From: Aldrovandia affinis
Lineage: Eukaryota > Chordata > Actinopteri > Notacanthiformes > Halosauridae
Direction: 5' to 3'
Assembly: GCA_029706075.1 (NCBI GenBank)
Contig: JAINUG010000325.1
Location: 62,001 to 126,000, forward strand
DNA length: 64,000 bases
Shown: positions 12,099-22,722 of the stretch, piece after piece
Position numbering within the stretch: position 1 is the stretch's first letter
Layout of the letters: each line of letters begins with the position of its first letter
Made by a program: the position numbers and the translations under genes
The notes under the pieces: model-generated
The model's input: the letters and a program-made list of their open reading frames with translations, nothing else
The model's database searches: none
Told to the model about the DNA's origin: nothing

Positions 12099-13791
12099 TG
12101 TACTGACATTCAAATTTGTTCACCATTATTATTGCTAATAGCTTTAATATGCACAAACATAGCACTGATCCTCCACAAATATATACAGTAAATCTATCTT
12201 TTCATATAACAGAAACAGATTCAAACAAACAGAATGTTTAAAGCCAAATGCAATTCCAATCTAATATGACTTACAGTAACTCCTTTCACCCAAGGCCAAT
12301 TCCACCTAGTTGCACATGCCCAAATTCATTGAAGGTATGAAGTATAAGGAGCTCAAGTATGAGGAGCTTCGTAACTTATGCAAAATATAATATCTCATGA
12401 ATAACAGGACAGCGTGCAATCAAACTTTATAAGAAACTTTCTCACGGTTAAGGCGGCAAGCCCTTCTCTAGTTCCCTAATCTTGTAATTTCACACCTGCA
12501 GCCACATCCCGTCATACACACTCACGCACATGTAGAGAAATGAAGAAGACATACAGAAAGTTCACTTCAATTATTTTGTACTTCCACAGGGGTTAAATAA
12601 GCCCTTTTGGGAAAAACATCTCTAAATGAACTAAGCACGAAAGCCCTCTCGGCTCCATTGTGCACAGCTGAAAAGCGGCATTCCTTTGTAATCAAGGTGC
12701 TCCTCCCTTCCTTCTGTCATTCCAAACATTGTAACAAGCGCTGTCGGGTTGCACACAGAGCCACTTCACTTTTCCTGCACATCCGGGCAGTCTTCATTGT
12801 GCAAACTCAAACACTGCCCGTCACTGGTGCCTTTTTTCCATGCAGGTAGGGATGTTACCAATCAGGAAAGGGGCATAGCCGATCACCTTGGATGCTGGGA
12901 CATGGGACTGATAAACACTACGACAATAAAACTAGTATAAAACTAGGCTTTTATTTAAAACATGGGATATAGGTCCAATTTCGGCATATTGGCTTTCATT
13001 TTAGCATTCAAGCCTTCACATTTTCCACAATCATGAACAAACAGTTTTCCCCATTCACAATGATTACACATGACATGCATGGGGGGGGGCAGCAGAGGCT
13101 CAGTGGTTAGTGACAAAGCATACATTTACAATCACCCAACCTTCACCCTGTTACACAAACATAACAAATTGTCACGATTTATGCCAAAAGCCATTTCACA
13201 AGAGTGTTTCTAAGCACAAAATGGAAAGGTTATGAAGTGCGCACAAACACTAAAGCCCACACGACAAATGTTATGGAAGCATATAGCGGCCAGTTTCGTC
13301 AGTGGGTATGCATCTTTTGTGAAAAAAATAAAAGGGAATTGCCATAATATCATTTAAAGGTAGGAAATCTGGCATTCATTTGCCGTTCACGCTGTGGCTG
13401 GTTTACTAGCAAGTACCAACAATGGCAGACGACTTCACCACTGGAGTGTAAATTACCCAGGAATCCAAATAGAAGGAAGGACGCGACATACTAAGCCAGC
13501 ACAGGTTCTGTGGGTCTCCTCCTTATAGTGTGTGAGTGTATGCAGAATTTAATCAATGGTTATGGTTATTCAAAGTTTGAATAAGAATGTGTTGATCATC
13601 AGTCATGCGAGTGCTCTTCTTCTGGCTCTGGTGGTTTAAATTTGTTTAAATTTTGCACCGTCATGCCACAACACCACGAAAAAGTGACCTGTTGCTCCTT
13701 CAGCGTGGTATGGCCTTTGGAGTATGTGAAAAAATACATTAACATGCTTATGATTATCCATACCAATGTTTTGACCGTGAGCAGCATTTTT
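12099..13791. other. gene-free stretch, nothing recognised
   Basis: AT-rich, with only short chance frames. A G run and a short SINE-like piece (GGCTCAGTGGTTAGTG) lie at 13081-13110. Confidence 0.45.
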
Positions 13792-14287
13792 TTACATTTA
13801 CATTTTAAGCATTTAGCAGACGCTCTTACCCAGAGCGACTTACAAGATGTGCATAAATACATGGTAGGAACAATCATAGTACGCGCAAGAGATCAGTGCA
13901 GTAATACAGCGATAGACATCATTGCAGGCAGCTGCGTACCAACCTGTAACACTAGGAAGGAAAAGGTTAGTAATTTCTTTTCTTTTTTTTTCTTAAATGG
14001 AGTAAGCAGGGGTATATAGTGTTGAGCAAGTAGGCAGTGGTGATGACAATTAGCTAGATGTACAGAGTTCAGTGGTAGTGGAGTCTGAACAGGTGGGTTT
14101 TGAGTCTCTTGCTGAAGATCGCAAGTGATTCTGCGGTCCTGACCAATTGCGGAAGGTCGTTCCACCAGCGAGGGGTCAGGACAGAGAAGAGACGAGACCG
14201 CGAGGAGCGGCTGCCAGGTGCCCGGAGGGATGGGGCAGTCAGTTTGCTGGAGGAGGCGGAGCGGAGGGGTCTGGCTGAGGTATATAC

Positions 14288-14430
14288 GCCATTTAGCAGG
14301 CGCTTTTATCCAAAGCGACTTACAGTAGTGAATGCATACATTTTCAGTATATGTGGCCCCAGTGGGGATTGAACCCACAACCTAAGCGTTGCCAACGCCG
14401 TGCTCTACCCACTGAGCCACAGAGAGCCAC
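14288..14430 (-). repeat. tRNA-derived SINE with an L2-like tail
   Basis: On the minus strand the head reads GTGGCTCAGTGGGTAGAGCA (box A) and GGTTGTGGGTTCAATCCC (box B). The end reads GTAAGTCGCTTTGGATAAAA then GCGCCTGCTAAATGGC, the L2 LINE tail. A second copy is at 20416-20560. Confidence 0.85.
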
Positions 14431-14887
14431 GTGTGTAGGTGTAGGGAGTGATGAGTGACTGGAGGTATGGGGAAGCAGTACCTCTAGCCGCTTGAAAAGC
14501 AAGCACCAGTGATTTGAATCTGATGCGTGCTGCGAAGCAGTGCAGAGAGGAGAGTAGAGGGGTGATGTGGGTGAACTTCAGCTGGTTGAACACCAGACGA
14601 GCGGCAGCATTCTGGACTAGTTGCAGTGGCTTGATGGCACAGGCCGGTACGGCCTGCCAGCAAGGAATTGCAGTAGTCCAGGGCCAAGACCAGCAGTCAC
14701 CAGGGCCAAGACCAGGGGCCTTATTTATAAAATGTACTTACGCACAGATTCGATCTTAGAACGTGCACACGCTCAAATCCACGCCAAAGTTCAGATTTAT
14801 AAAAACGGTCTTTGACGTACTCAGTACTCAGCTCCACGTCAGGTTTCAACTTACGCACGACGTTTCCTTGTGGCAATGTTGGAGTAC

Positions 14888-15292
14888 TGCAGGTATTCGC
14901 GGTCTCGTCTCTTCTCTGTCCTGGTGGAACTACCTTCCGCAATCGGGCAGGACCGCGGAATCACTTGCGATCTTCCGCAAGAGACTCAAAACCCACCTTT
15001 TCAGACTCCACTACCACTGAATTCTGTACATCTAGCTAATTGTCATCACCACTGCCTACTTGCTCAACACTATATACCCCTGCTTACTCCATAAAAAAAA
15101 ATGTTACTAACCTTTTCCTTCCCAGTGTTACAGGTATAGTACACAGCTGCCTGCAATGGTCTATTACTGTATTACTGCACTGATCTCTTGCGCGTACTAT
15201 GATTGTTCCTACCATGTATTAATGTACATATTGTAAGTCGCTCTGGATAAGAGCATCTGCTAAATGCTTAAAATGTAAATGTAATGTAAAAT
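14888..15292 (+). repeat. L2-type LINE 3' end nested in the Harbinger element
   Basis: It matches the end of ORF2 (CGGTCTCGTCTCTTCTCTGT onward), the 3' UTR and the tail (GTAAGTCGCTCTGGATAAGA) ending in TGTAAATGTAATGTAA. It lies opposite in direction to the L2 that the Harbinger element entered. Confidence 0.85.
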
Positions 15293-15424
15293 GTATTCGG
15301 AAATCTAACAGCGCCAACATGTCACCTGCTGCCTAATTGTTTCCTCATTATTATTATTAGTAGTAGTAGTACTACCAGATTGAACACATTGCTTAGGCTA
15401 TACGTAATGGTTTGCACAATACAT

Positions 15425-15940
15425 TTATGAATAAATTAAAACAACATAAGCTAGGCTACTTGTGGAAAACAAAACAAAAACACACATTGGTTTTCCAAAA
15501 CGACCCCTATTAGCATAATTGACACATCCTTGAAATGTATATAATATACATATTATGGTTCCACGTGTGTAAAACATTTTGGTCAATCTATAAGCTATAA
15601 AATGTCCAATAATGCAGTGGTTTGCAAGAGGAAGAATGGCAGCATTGTCACTTCTCGAAGATATCGCCAACCGCGCAATAAGAAGGGAACAAGTTATTCG
15701 AGATTTTGACCTCAGTTTTAAATCAGACCACTTTTTCTTTACGTTCTTCAGGGACCTTTGCTGCCCCCACACCTCGTTCACAGCCTGGGCTACAGACTGC
15801 CAAGCCACGTACTTGGTTGTACTGGTAAAGCCACTGGAAAGGCTCCCAAACAGCATCCCTGCACGCATCTGCACCTCCGCCAACAGGACCTCGATTTCGG
15901 CCTCGCTAAAATTATTTTTCTTGCAGCTCGCCATTATCAA
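15425..15940 (-). CDS. Myb/SANT-like protein of Harbinger element (decayed)
   Basis: The first ~85 codons are a Myb/SANT-like DNA-binding domain of the kind encoded as the second protein of vertebrate Harbinger transposons: FSEAEIEVLLAEV near the start, then AWQSVAQAVNEV, then NVKKKWSDLK. In that family it binds transposon ends and helps bring the nuclease to DNA. The true start may be the second Met (MASCKKNNF). After KWSDLK the text stops looking like the family and is probably frameshifted, so the whole protein is unlikely to work. No nuclease gene accompanies it, so the element could move only with help supplied from elsewhere. Confidence 0.6.
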   Translation of the reverse strand: MIMASCKKNNFSEAEIEVLLAEVQMRAGMLFGSLSSGFTSTTKYVAWQSVAQAVNEVWGQQRSLKNVKKKWSDLKLRSKSRITCSLLIARLAISSRSDNAAILPLANHCIIGHFIAYRLTKMFYTRGTIICILYTFQGCVNYANRGRFGKPMCVFVLFSTSSLAYVVLIYS

Positions 15941-16330
15941 GTAGAGGATTTGTGTTTTGATTCGAGCTCCTTTATACGCTAATGATATTAATTACGGGGC
16001 GTTTACAAGGCGGAGATCTAAAACCATTCAGCTACGCACAATGTCAAGATCATTTGTGATTTAGAGATTTCACATCTGGGGGAGTGGCGTACGCACGTTT
16101 TCTTGTGCGTACGTTCAGTTTCTCTGAATCACACTTACGCACATTTCAGGAATGATCTTAAATCAAATGTAGGATGGTTTCTACGCAACTTTTTATAAAT
16201 AAGGCCCCAGATGTTGTGGAGGGAGAATCGGCAGGTCCGAGTGATCGCTGCAATGTGGCCCGAGAAGCACAGCTGGTTGTCCAGGGTCACTCCAAGACTC
16301 CTGGCAGCCTTCATCAGCAATACAATCACA

Positions 16331-16689
16331 CAGCAAATAAGGAGTGATGTGTGCAGCTTTATCCATGCTTCTCACCAGCTGACTGCAATGAACTTGTCCA
16401 TTAATAAGGTTGCTCTCATGGAGGTAGTGAAATACTTGAAATATTTCATTTTTGTGTCTGGCAGGCATCAATTTCTCAAAAATGATTTCGCCAATGTGTG
16501 AGCAATTGTAACTAGCGAACTTGGTTAAATTACCACTTTCATTGATTTCCAGATATGGGGAGCTATATAAATCACAGCAGGTAACTAAATTGATACAGTT
16601 AGTTTTATGGCATATTTTGTCAACTCAACAGTGAAAAATTAAGAGTCAGACTATCCTTTTATCTGGACCCCTGATATAGGAATACATAA
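16331..16689. other. gene-free stretch, nothing recognised
   Basis: AT-rich. The 96-codon frame at 16211-16501 mostly reads across L2 sequence and has no domain. Confidence 0.5.
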
Positions 16690-18160
16690 TGACGAGATCG
16701 GGCCGTTCAGCCTATCTAGGCTCGTCATGTCCTAATCTAGAGAGTATCTAGTACTGCATCTAGCCTGGACTTGAATAGCCCAAGTGTTTCTACCTCTACT
16801 ATCTGACCTGGTAAGCTGTTCCAGGCATTGGCAATTCTCTCTGTAAAGAAAAACCTCCTAATATCCGTGCAGAATTTGCCTTAAACTAATTTCTACCTGT
16901 GGGCTCTTTTTCTGCTAACCAAATTGATCTTACAAAATATTTCGTAGTTCACTTTGTTAATCCCTTTTAGAAATGTAAAAACCTCAATCAAATCCCCCCT
17001 AAGTCTCCGTTTGCTTAGCTTAAATAGATTAAGTGCCTCATAACTTTTACCTTTCATACCAGGTACCAATTCAGTTGCCCTTCTTTGAACTTTTTCAAGA
17101 GCTTTCTTGTAGTGTGGTGCTCAGAACTGCACACAGTACTCTAAGTGAGGTCTGACAAAGGCATTATATAACATGAATATAACCTCCTTTGATTTATACT
17201 CTTATTTATATTTACTATGTATCGCAGTATCCTGTTTGCCTTTTTCACTCCTGTAGCACACTACTTAGATGCAGATAAACTTTGATCAACTACAATTCCG
17301 AAGTCTTTTTCAAATTGAACACAGACTCATTTTTCTCCTCCCACATACATTTTATATTTTAGCCATTTAGCAAATGCTCTTATCCAGAGCGACTTACACA
17401 GTGTACATTTCTTTACATTCAATCAATTTATACAGCTGGATATTTTACTGAAGCAATTCAGGTTAAGTATCTTGCTCAAGGGTACAATGGCAGTGCTCCA
17501 CCTGGGAATCTAACCAGCAACCTCTCAGTTCCCTAACCATTATGCTAACACTGCCGCCCTTCTGTCTTATTTTTTTATTTCCCACATGCATAACTTTACA
17601 TTTAGCAATATTGAATATCATCTGCCATGTTTCTGCCCATTCTTGGATTTTGTTTAAATCATCTTGGATGACTTTTGTCGATTCCAAACTGTTTGCTAAA
17701 CCCCCAACTTTAGTGTCATCTGCAAATGTAACTATTTTGTACCTAGCATCCCTATCAAGATCATTTATGTAAATAAGGAAGAGCAGAGGTCCCAGCACCG
17801 ATCCCTGTGATACTCCACTGCCCCCAGCATCTAGGGCAGACCCCACCTACTGTTACTCTTTCACCCTTGCAACCAATTATGAACCCACTCCGAAACAACT
17901 CCTCCAATTCCTACTGAATTCATTTTAACAAGCCTCTCATGTGTTACCTTGTCAAATGTTTTTTGAAAGTCCAAATATATAATATCATAAGCCTGCTTCA
18001 GGTCAAAACACTTTGTAGCCTCTTCAAAAACGTTTAGGAGGTTTGTTAGGCATGACCTCCCCTTGAGAAAACCATGTTGGTTTTCTCAATATTCTTAAAA
18101 TACTATTTTTTTTCAGGAATGATTCCAACTTGTCCCCAATAATACATTCCGATGCATTTA
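16690..18160 (-). mobile_element. non-LTR retrotransposon (jockey/CR1-like RT), 3' half
   Basis: Minus-strand 17566-17846 encodes reverse transcriptase core motifs: GSVLGPLLFLIYINDL, the catalytic FADDTK, then IQEWAETWQMIFN. 16700-17340 gives the carboxy terminus ([29 protein letters not shown]) with stops. A SINE (17349-17565) splits it. The clade cannot be fixed by eye. Confidence 0.8.
17349..17565 (-). repeat. tRNA-derived SINE (second family), inside the LINE
   Basis: Read on the minus strand it starts GGGCGGCAGTGTTAGCATAA, has a box B-like stretch and TACCCTTGAGCAAGATACTT, and ends GTAAGTCGCTCTGGATAAGA and ATTTGCTAAATGGC. The same family is at 51305-51515 and in part at 53271-53412. Confidence 0.8.
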
Positions 18161-19489
18161 CATAATCTCATGAATCTCATGAAAGGTATGAGGCTATTGC
18201 GATTCCCATGCAAGTAGAGGGCCAAGAGTAGCTTGCAATTTTGAATGTCGACATTCACAAGCAAGGGGTGTTATTAAATCCTATGAGTGTTACCGATGGA
18301 TCAAAGCAAACCAGTTGTTTTGTTTTGATTGGGCTGTGGCTGCATCCTAATCTGCGCTCTCTCTTTCATGTGAGGCTACCTCATTGAGCTGTTTGTTAAC
18401 ATCACCATGTGAGCCATCTGAGGACGGAAATAATGAGGGGGCGGGGATTTCTAAATGGACACACTCACTCACCCAGTTTGGCTGTGTTACTTCTCTACGA
18501 GAAGTGACGTGTTGACAACAGCTGCTTCATTTACATACAGGTTCATTATATTTCAATGCTGTTTAGCTTACTGTAAATAAACAAAATCAGTAAGTCACCT
18601 AAATTAGTTGCCAAAGTAGTGTGTAGGGGCGGATTTGGAGACTGTTTTGGCAATTTGCATCCATTGCCACAAGAGTGTACAATGACACACTTCTACTTTA
18701 CATTTAATACAGATTTATGCAACCAACCTTAAGGTCATGAGGATCTGCCTTATACTCATAAGGACTGAAGATCCAGGAAACAGGTGTCTGGGCGGTGTGT
18801 TGTTCGTCAAGATGAGAGACTGAGGCATTCGTAAAGATAACTGGTTTATTAAGATAATTGTACCCATACAGAGGGTAACTTATTTAATTGTGTTTTCTTG
18901 TAACAGGTAGCAACTTGCTATCTCTCTTGCACCACTACTCACGTACATGTGACGTAAGTATAACGTGTGTTATGCATCACTACACATAAAGTAGTACCAT
19001 TAGGACACAGGCGGAAGGCAGGAGCTTTTTTAAAAGGCTTAAAAGAAGCTTCTGTCCAAATAATATGTTCACCCGTCTCCGACTTCATGCCGTTTTAAGG
19101 AAATGAATGAAATATTACTTTCGGTTAAAAGCAGTTAAATAGCAGAGGAATATCATTATGTGATTATCTGGAAATTTAGTTTTATGTATAAAAAAAAATA
19201 GGAGAAAGAATGGGAGGAAAATTAACACTTTTCTTTAATGAATTAGTTCAAGACAGCAAATTAATGCCACCTAGTGGTAATTTTGAGTTACAGCAGCATG
19301 TATGTGTGCGACAGCCTTCTATAGACAGGAGTTTGGCGAGATTGCTGGGGTTATCATTCCACATTACTAGGAGCAAAGTTACCGAAGATAGAAATGTTTT
19401 ATATCTCTTTTGACCTATTCGGATCAATTACTTTTGATGAGTGGTCTGTAAAAGGAATTACCAGTAACCCCTGAAAAGTCCAGTCGTCA
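18161..19489. other. gene-free stretch, nothing recognised
   Basis: No coding frame with a family pattern. The 67-codon frame at 19210-19413 shows nothing recognisable. Confidence 0.45.
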
Positions 19490-20110
19490 TGGAAAAGTCA
19501 AACTTTCTCATATAGACAGTTTAGAGAAGAACAGAAACGAGGTCAACACAACAAAATCAACTAGCTGGACCGTCCAATTTTTAGTGACTGGTTTGCTGAA
19601 AAGAAATTATCTGTTATTTAAAAAATTTAACAAAAGGTGAACTAAACGCCATCCTTCATGAGTTTTACGGGACTGTCAGAGACGGCAAGAGTGACCCATA
19701 CAGTATAAGCAGCCATTTAAATGATTCACCGCTGAGTCGGTGTTGGTGTCTGATGCAGGGCTCAGAGTTCACCACATCCAATGATGTGTTCGTGGGCGTG
19801 ATTAAAAGGCTACATCAGGATGGCAAGGACAAGACCACACACCATCCAGCTATATTTGAAAAGGACATGCAGAAGCGTTAAACCCCAATACACTAAGAGG
19901 ACTCGTTCAGAAAGTGTGGTTTGATGTCCGGCTGCATTATGGCCGCAGGGGAAAGGAGGGCAACAGGCAGCTAAAGTTAGACTCATTTGCTGTCAGGCAA
20001 GACGAAAATAAAATGAAATATGTAATCATGACATTCAACGCGGTTACTCGTATAGTTGCGCTGTTTGGAACTTGGGGCAAAAGCCAGCATGCAGTTCCTT
20101 TTTTCGTCCA
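19490..20110 (+). pseudogene. Crypton-like tyrosine recombinase (DUF3504 type), decayed
   Basis: Reading across frames from 19530 gives NEVNTTKSTSWTVQ, then LTKGELNAILHEFYGTVRDG, then NDVFVGVIKRLHQDGKDKTT, then HHPAIFEKDMQK, and in the open frame at 19914 VQKVWFDVRLHYGRRGKEGN and RQLKLDSF. This is the order seen in Crypton-derived proteins such as those called KIAA1958-like, including the conserved GRRG(K/R)EG block. Those are tyrosine recombinases of DNA transposons, or host genes derived from them. Several stops and frameshifts mean no product. Confidence 0.7.
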
Positions 20111-20235
20111 GAAGATGGAGTACATCACCTGTGCTGCTCATAGCAGGATTTCAATACATTTTCTATATATGTAACAGGCACGCACAATGTAAATGCATGC
20201 AACTTTCTCTTCTCTCCTGGTCCTGGCCTCTCCAC

Positions 20236-20238
20236 GCG

Positions 20239-20265
<27 letters not shown>
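20236..20265. repeat. (CA)n microsatellite
   Basis: An uninterrupted run of CA dinucleotides follows CCACGCG. Confidence 0.95.
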
Positions 20266-20270
<5 letters not shown>

Positions 20271-20415
20271 ACATATGGGTCAAATGTCAGATATTAAGTA
20301 TTAAGGGTCAGGTCAGATCAAAATCTCCCAATATCGCCCAAATCCAAGATGACAGCATGTCAGTTTGTTTCGTCTACTCCATTGTTGCGGAAGCAATAAT
20401 ATAATAATAATATAT

Positions 20416-20560
20416 GCCATTTAGCAGATGCTTTTATCCAAAGCAACTTATAGTAGTGAATGCATACATCTTTCAATATATGTGGTCCCAGTGGGAATTG
20501 AACCCACAACCTAAGCACTGCCAATGCCATGCCCTACCTACTGAGCCACACAGAACCACA
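20416..20560 (-). repeat. tRNA-derived SINE with L2-like tail, second copy
   Basis: Same family as 14288-14430. Box B region GGTTGTGGGTTCAATTCC and tail complement GCCATTTAGCAGATGCTTTT are both legible. About 100 bp lie between it and the start of the next L2. Confidence 0.85.
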
Positions 20561-20659
20561 TAAGGTGTGGATTTATCAATTTATTATAATCTCATCATCC
20601 CCCCAACATACACGCACACTTTTCAATTACAATATACTAATAAGACAACAAATTAGATG

Positions 20660-21530
20660 ACTATCAAGTATCAAGCTGAACCTGGGGAAGACTGAGCTAG
20701 TCTCCCTCCCAGCAAAGGGCTCCCCGATGATCGATGCTTCAATCACCGTGGAAGGCTCCATAGTGTCTCCGTCCCAGTCTGCCAGGAGCGTGACCCTGGA
20801 CGACCAGCTGTGCTTCTCGGGCCACATCGCAGCGATCACCCGGACCTGCCGACTCTCCCTCCACAACATCCGGAGGATCCGACCATTCCTCACCCAAGAG
20901 GCCACACAACTCCTGGTCCAGGACCTGGTGATCTCACATCTGGACTACAGCAATTCCTTGCTGGCAAGCCTACCGGTCTGTGCCATCAAGCCCCTGCAAC
21001 TAGTCCAGAATGCTGCCACACGTCTGGTGTTCAATCAACCTAGGTTCACCCACGTCACCCCTCTACTCTCCTCTCTGCACTGGCTCCCCATCGCAGCATG
21101 CATCAGATTCAAATCGCTGGTGCTTGCTTTTCAAGCGGCTAGAGGAACTGCTCCCCCTTACCTCCAGACACTCATCACACCCTACACCCCAGCCAGACCC
21201 CTCCGCTCCGCCTCCTCTGGCAAACTGACTGTCCCATCCCTCCAGGTGCCCGGCAGCCGCTCCTTGCGGTCTCGCCTCTTCTCTGTCCTGACCCCTTGGT
21301 GGTGAAACAACCTTCCGCAATCGGTCAGGACCGCGGAATCACTTGCAATCTTCCGCAAGAGACTCAAAACCCACCTAATCAGACTCCACTACCACTGAAT
21401 TCTGTATAACTACCCAATTGTCATTACCACTGCCTACTTGCTCAATACTTCTTGTATATGTATCCCTGCTTACTCCTCATTTATAAAAAATAATTGTAAA
21501 AAAAGGTACTAACATTTTCCTTCCCAGCAG
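20660..21530 (+). mobile_element. L2-type LINE, 5'-truncated, nearly intact ORF2 end
   Basis: The frame 20727-21305 encodes the carboxy-terminal ~190 residues of L2 ORF2 (LVISHLDYSNSLLA, LVQNAATRLVFNQ, RIRPFLTQEAT). One stop (TGG to TGA at about 21303) precedes the expected end, after which NNLPQSVRTAESLAIFRKRL continues in frame. It is the best preserved copy in the window and is useful for reading the others. The 3' UTR is cut off by the hAT-like repeat at 21531. Confidence 0.9.
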
Positions 21531-21760
21531 GGGCGTGCACAGACATTTTGAGGGACAGTGGCTCAAGCCGAGAAAAAGGGCTACATAATATAATAATAAT
21601 AATAATTATTATTATTATTATTATTTATTTATTTATTTGGTCCAGAGGGGCATTTCAGCCAAGGAGAGCAAAGGGGCAACGGCTCGAGCCACGGTAGCCA
21701 CCCCCTCTTCAGGCCATGTCCTACCTGTCCCCCCCTTAAATTGCGCCTATGCTTGTAGCC
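21531..21760. mobile_element. probable hAT-type non-autonomous element
   Basis: It begins CAGGGGCGTGCACAGACATT. The internal arms are loosely inverted (GTGGCTCAAGCCG against CGGCTCGAGCCAC), with an ATT microsatellite between. It appears to have truncated the L2 tail. The right border is uncertain. Confidence 0.5.
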
Positions 21761-22035
21761 AATGATGTATGCAAATTATTTTGGCATGTTCTCTCATAAT
21801 CTTTCTCTTCCTCCTTAAATGTGTTTTCGACTTTCGTGATTATATGGAATTTGAAAAAGAGCATATTTATCTTTTGATCTGATGTTAAAATGTCAGATAT
21901 AACTTTATATCATGTATTTAACATGGCCGACCTTCCACTGATAAATCCAGAGGCAGCAAATCATTTCAAGCTTTAAGACAATGCGCACAACATTTGCGGA
22001 AGCTGGTATTCATCATTGAAACGCCCTGACTGGGA

Positions 22036-22043
22036 TGACGTCA
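22036..22043 (+). promoter_or_regulatory. consensus CRE upstream of prr13
   Basis: TGACGTCA is the palindromic CREB/ATF site. It lies about 90 bp before the donor that ends the presumed non-coding first exon of prr13 (ATTTG then GTGAGA, exon end 22132). Its exact distance from the start of transcription is unknown. Confidence 0.55.
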
Positions 22044-22651
22044 ATAGCGTGAGCGAGCAGAATGCGGAAGGAACATTGACGTTTGTTGCTGAAGACAGTA
22101 CTTGGGGAAAGGAGTCGTACATTCCTCATTTGGTGAGATTATGGGCCTAATTTCGGGAAAATACTAACTAGACAAAAGTTACGTGAGAGGTGTTGTTACT
22201 TATAAAATAGCCTTTCTCAAATCCCCATTCCTTTCAGATAAGAAAACAAATGCTAGCTAACCAAATAACGTCAGTTATCATTAGCGTAAGTTAACTTCCA
22301 GTATTTAACTAGTTGTGCTTGTTGTAACGTCACAGAACGCTATTCGCTATCTGATGTGATCTGGGTTGACTTGCTAATACAACAGCTTTGGAATAAAACG
22401 ACTGCTTCCGCGGGATAATATTTATAATTTCTTAGTTTGTTACGTTTTGAATGTTTAAAGAATACGTTCAGAAGTAATTTATCGCTAATTTACGAAAACC
22501 CCTGTCTCTCTTTACGTCTAGCAACGACTAATTATTTGAATTAGAACGGTTGTTTTGTTTCAAACAGTATTATGTAGATGTTTTGAAACGTTTTACCATG
22601 TAATTATTTACGTGTATCAATCATCAATCATTTTGAACCTTTACGTTTCAG

Positions 22652-22722
22652 CTCAGTCGCACAACAGATCTGCGTTTTCCTCGTTTTGATTGCGCTGAAA
22701 GAATCAATGTGGCCTAACCAAG
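22652..22722 (+). other. prr13: prr13 start-codon exon
   Basis: The acceptor TTACGTTTCAG ends at 22651 and the donor AAG|GTAAAT follows 22722. It has 55 bp of 5' UTR and then the first five codons plus one base. Confidence 0.75.

Larger units (their letters stand above)
14716..16207 (-). mobile_element. PIF/Harbinger-type element carrying a Myb-like ORF
   Basis: Terminal inverted repeats GGGCCTTATTTATAAA (14716) and its complement (ending 16207) are flanked by the 3-bp duplication CAG (14713-14715 and 16208-16210), as Harbingers make. Subterminal TTACGCAC-type motifs recur at both ends. It encodes a Myb/SANT-like protein on the minus strand but no DDE nuclease. An L2 fragment (14888-15292) lies inside. 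Confidence 0.8.
13792..16330 (-). mobile_element. L2-type LINE 3' part, interrupted by a SINE and a Harbinger element
   Basis: Minus-strand text matches the L2 copies at 20660 and 59170: the tail at 13792-13935, the ORF2 carboxy terminus at 14040-14280 and 14431-14715 (LVLAFQAARGTA is legible), and more 5' sequence at 16208-16330. Stops and frameshifts are frequent. Two insertions split it, 14288-14430 and 14716-16207. Confidence 0.85.

Noticed and set aside
14400..14432. tRNA gene suggested by GTTCAATCCC and GGCTCAGTGGGTAGAGC
   Set aside because: The boxes belong to a SINE with an L2 tail that recurs at 20416; no complete cloverleaf was confirmed.
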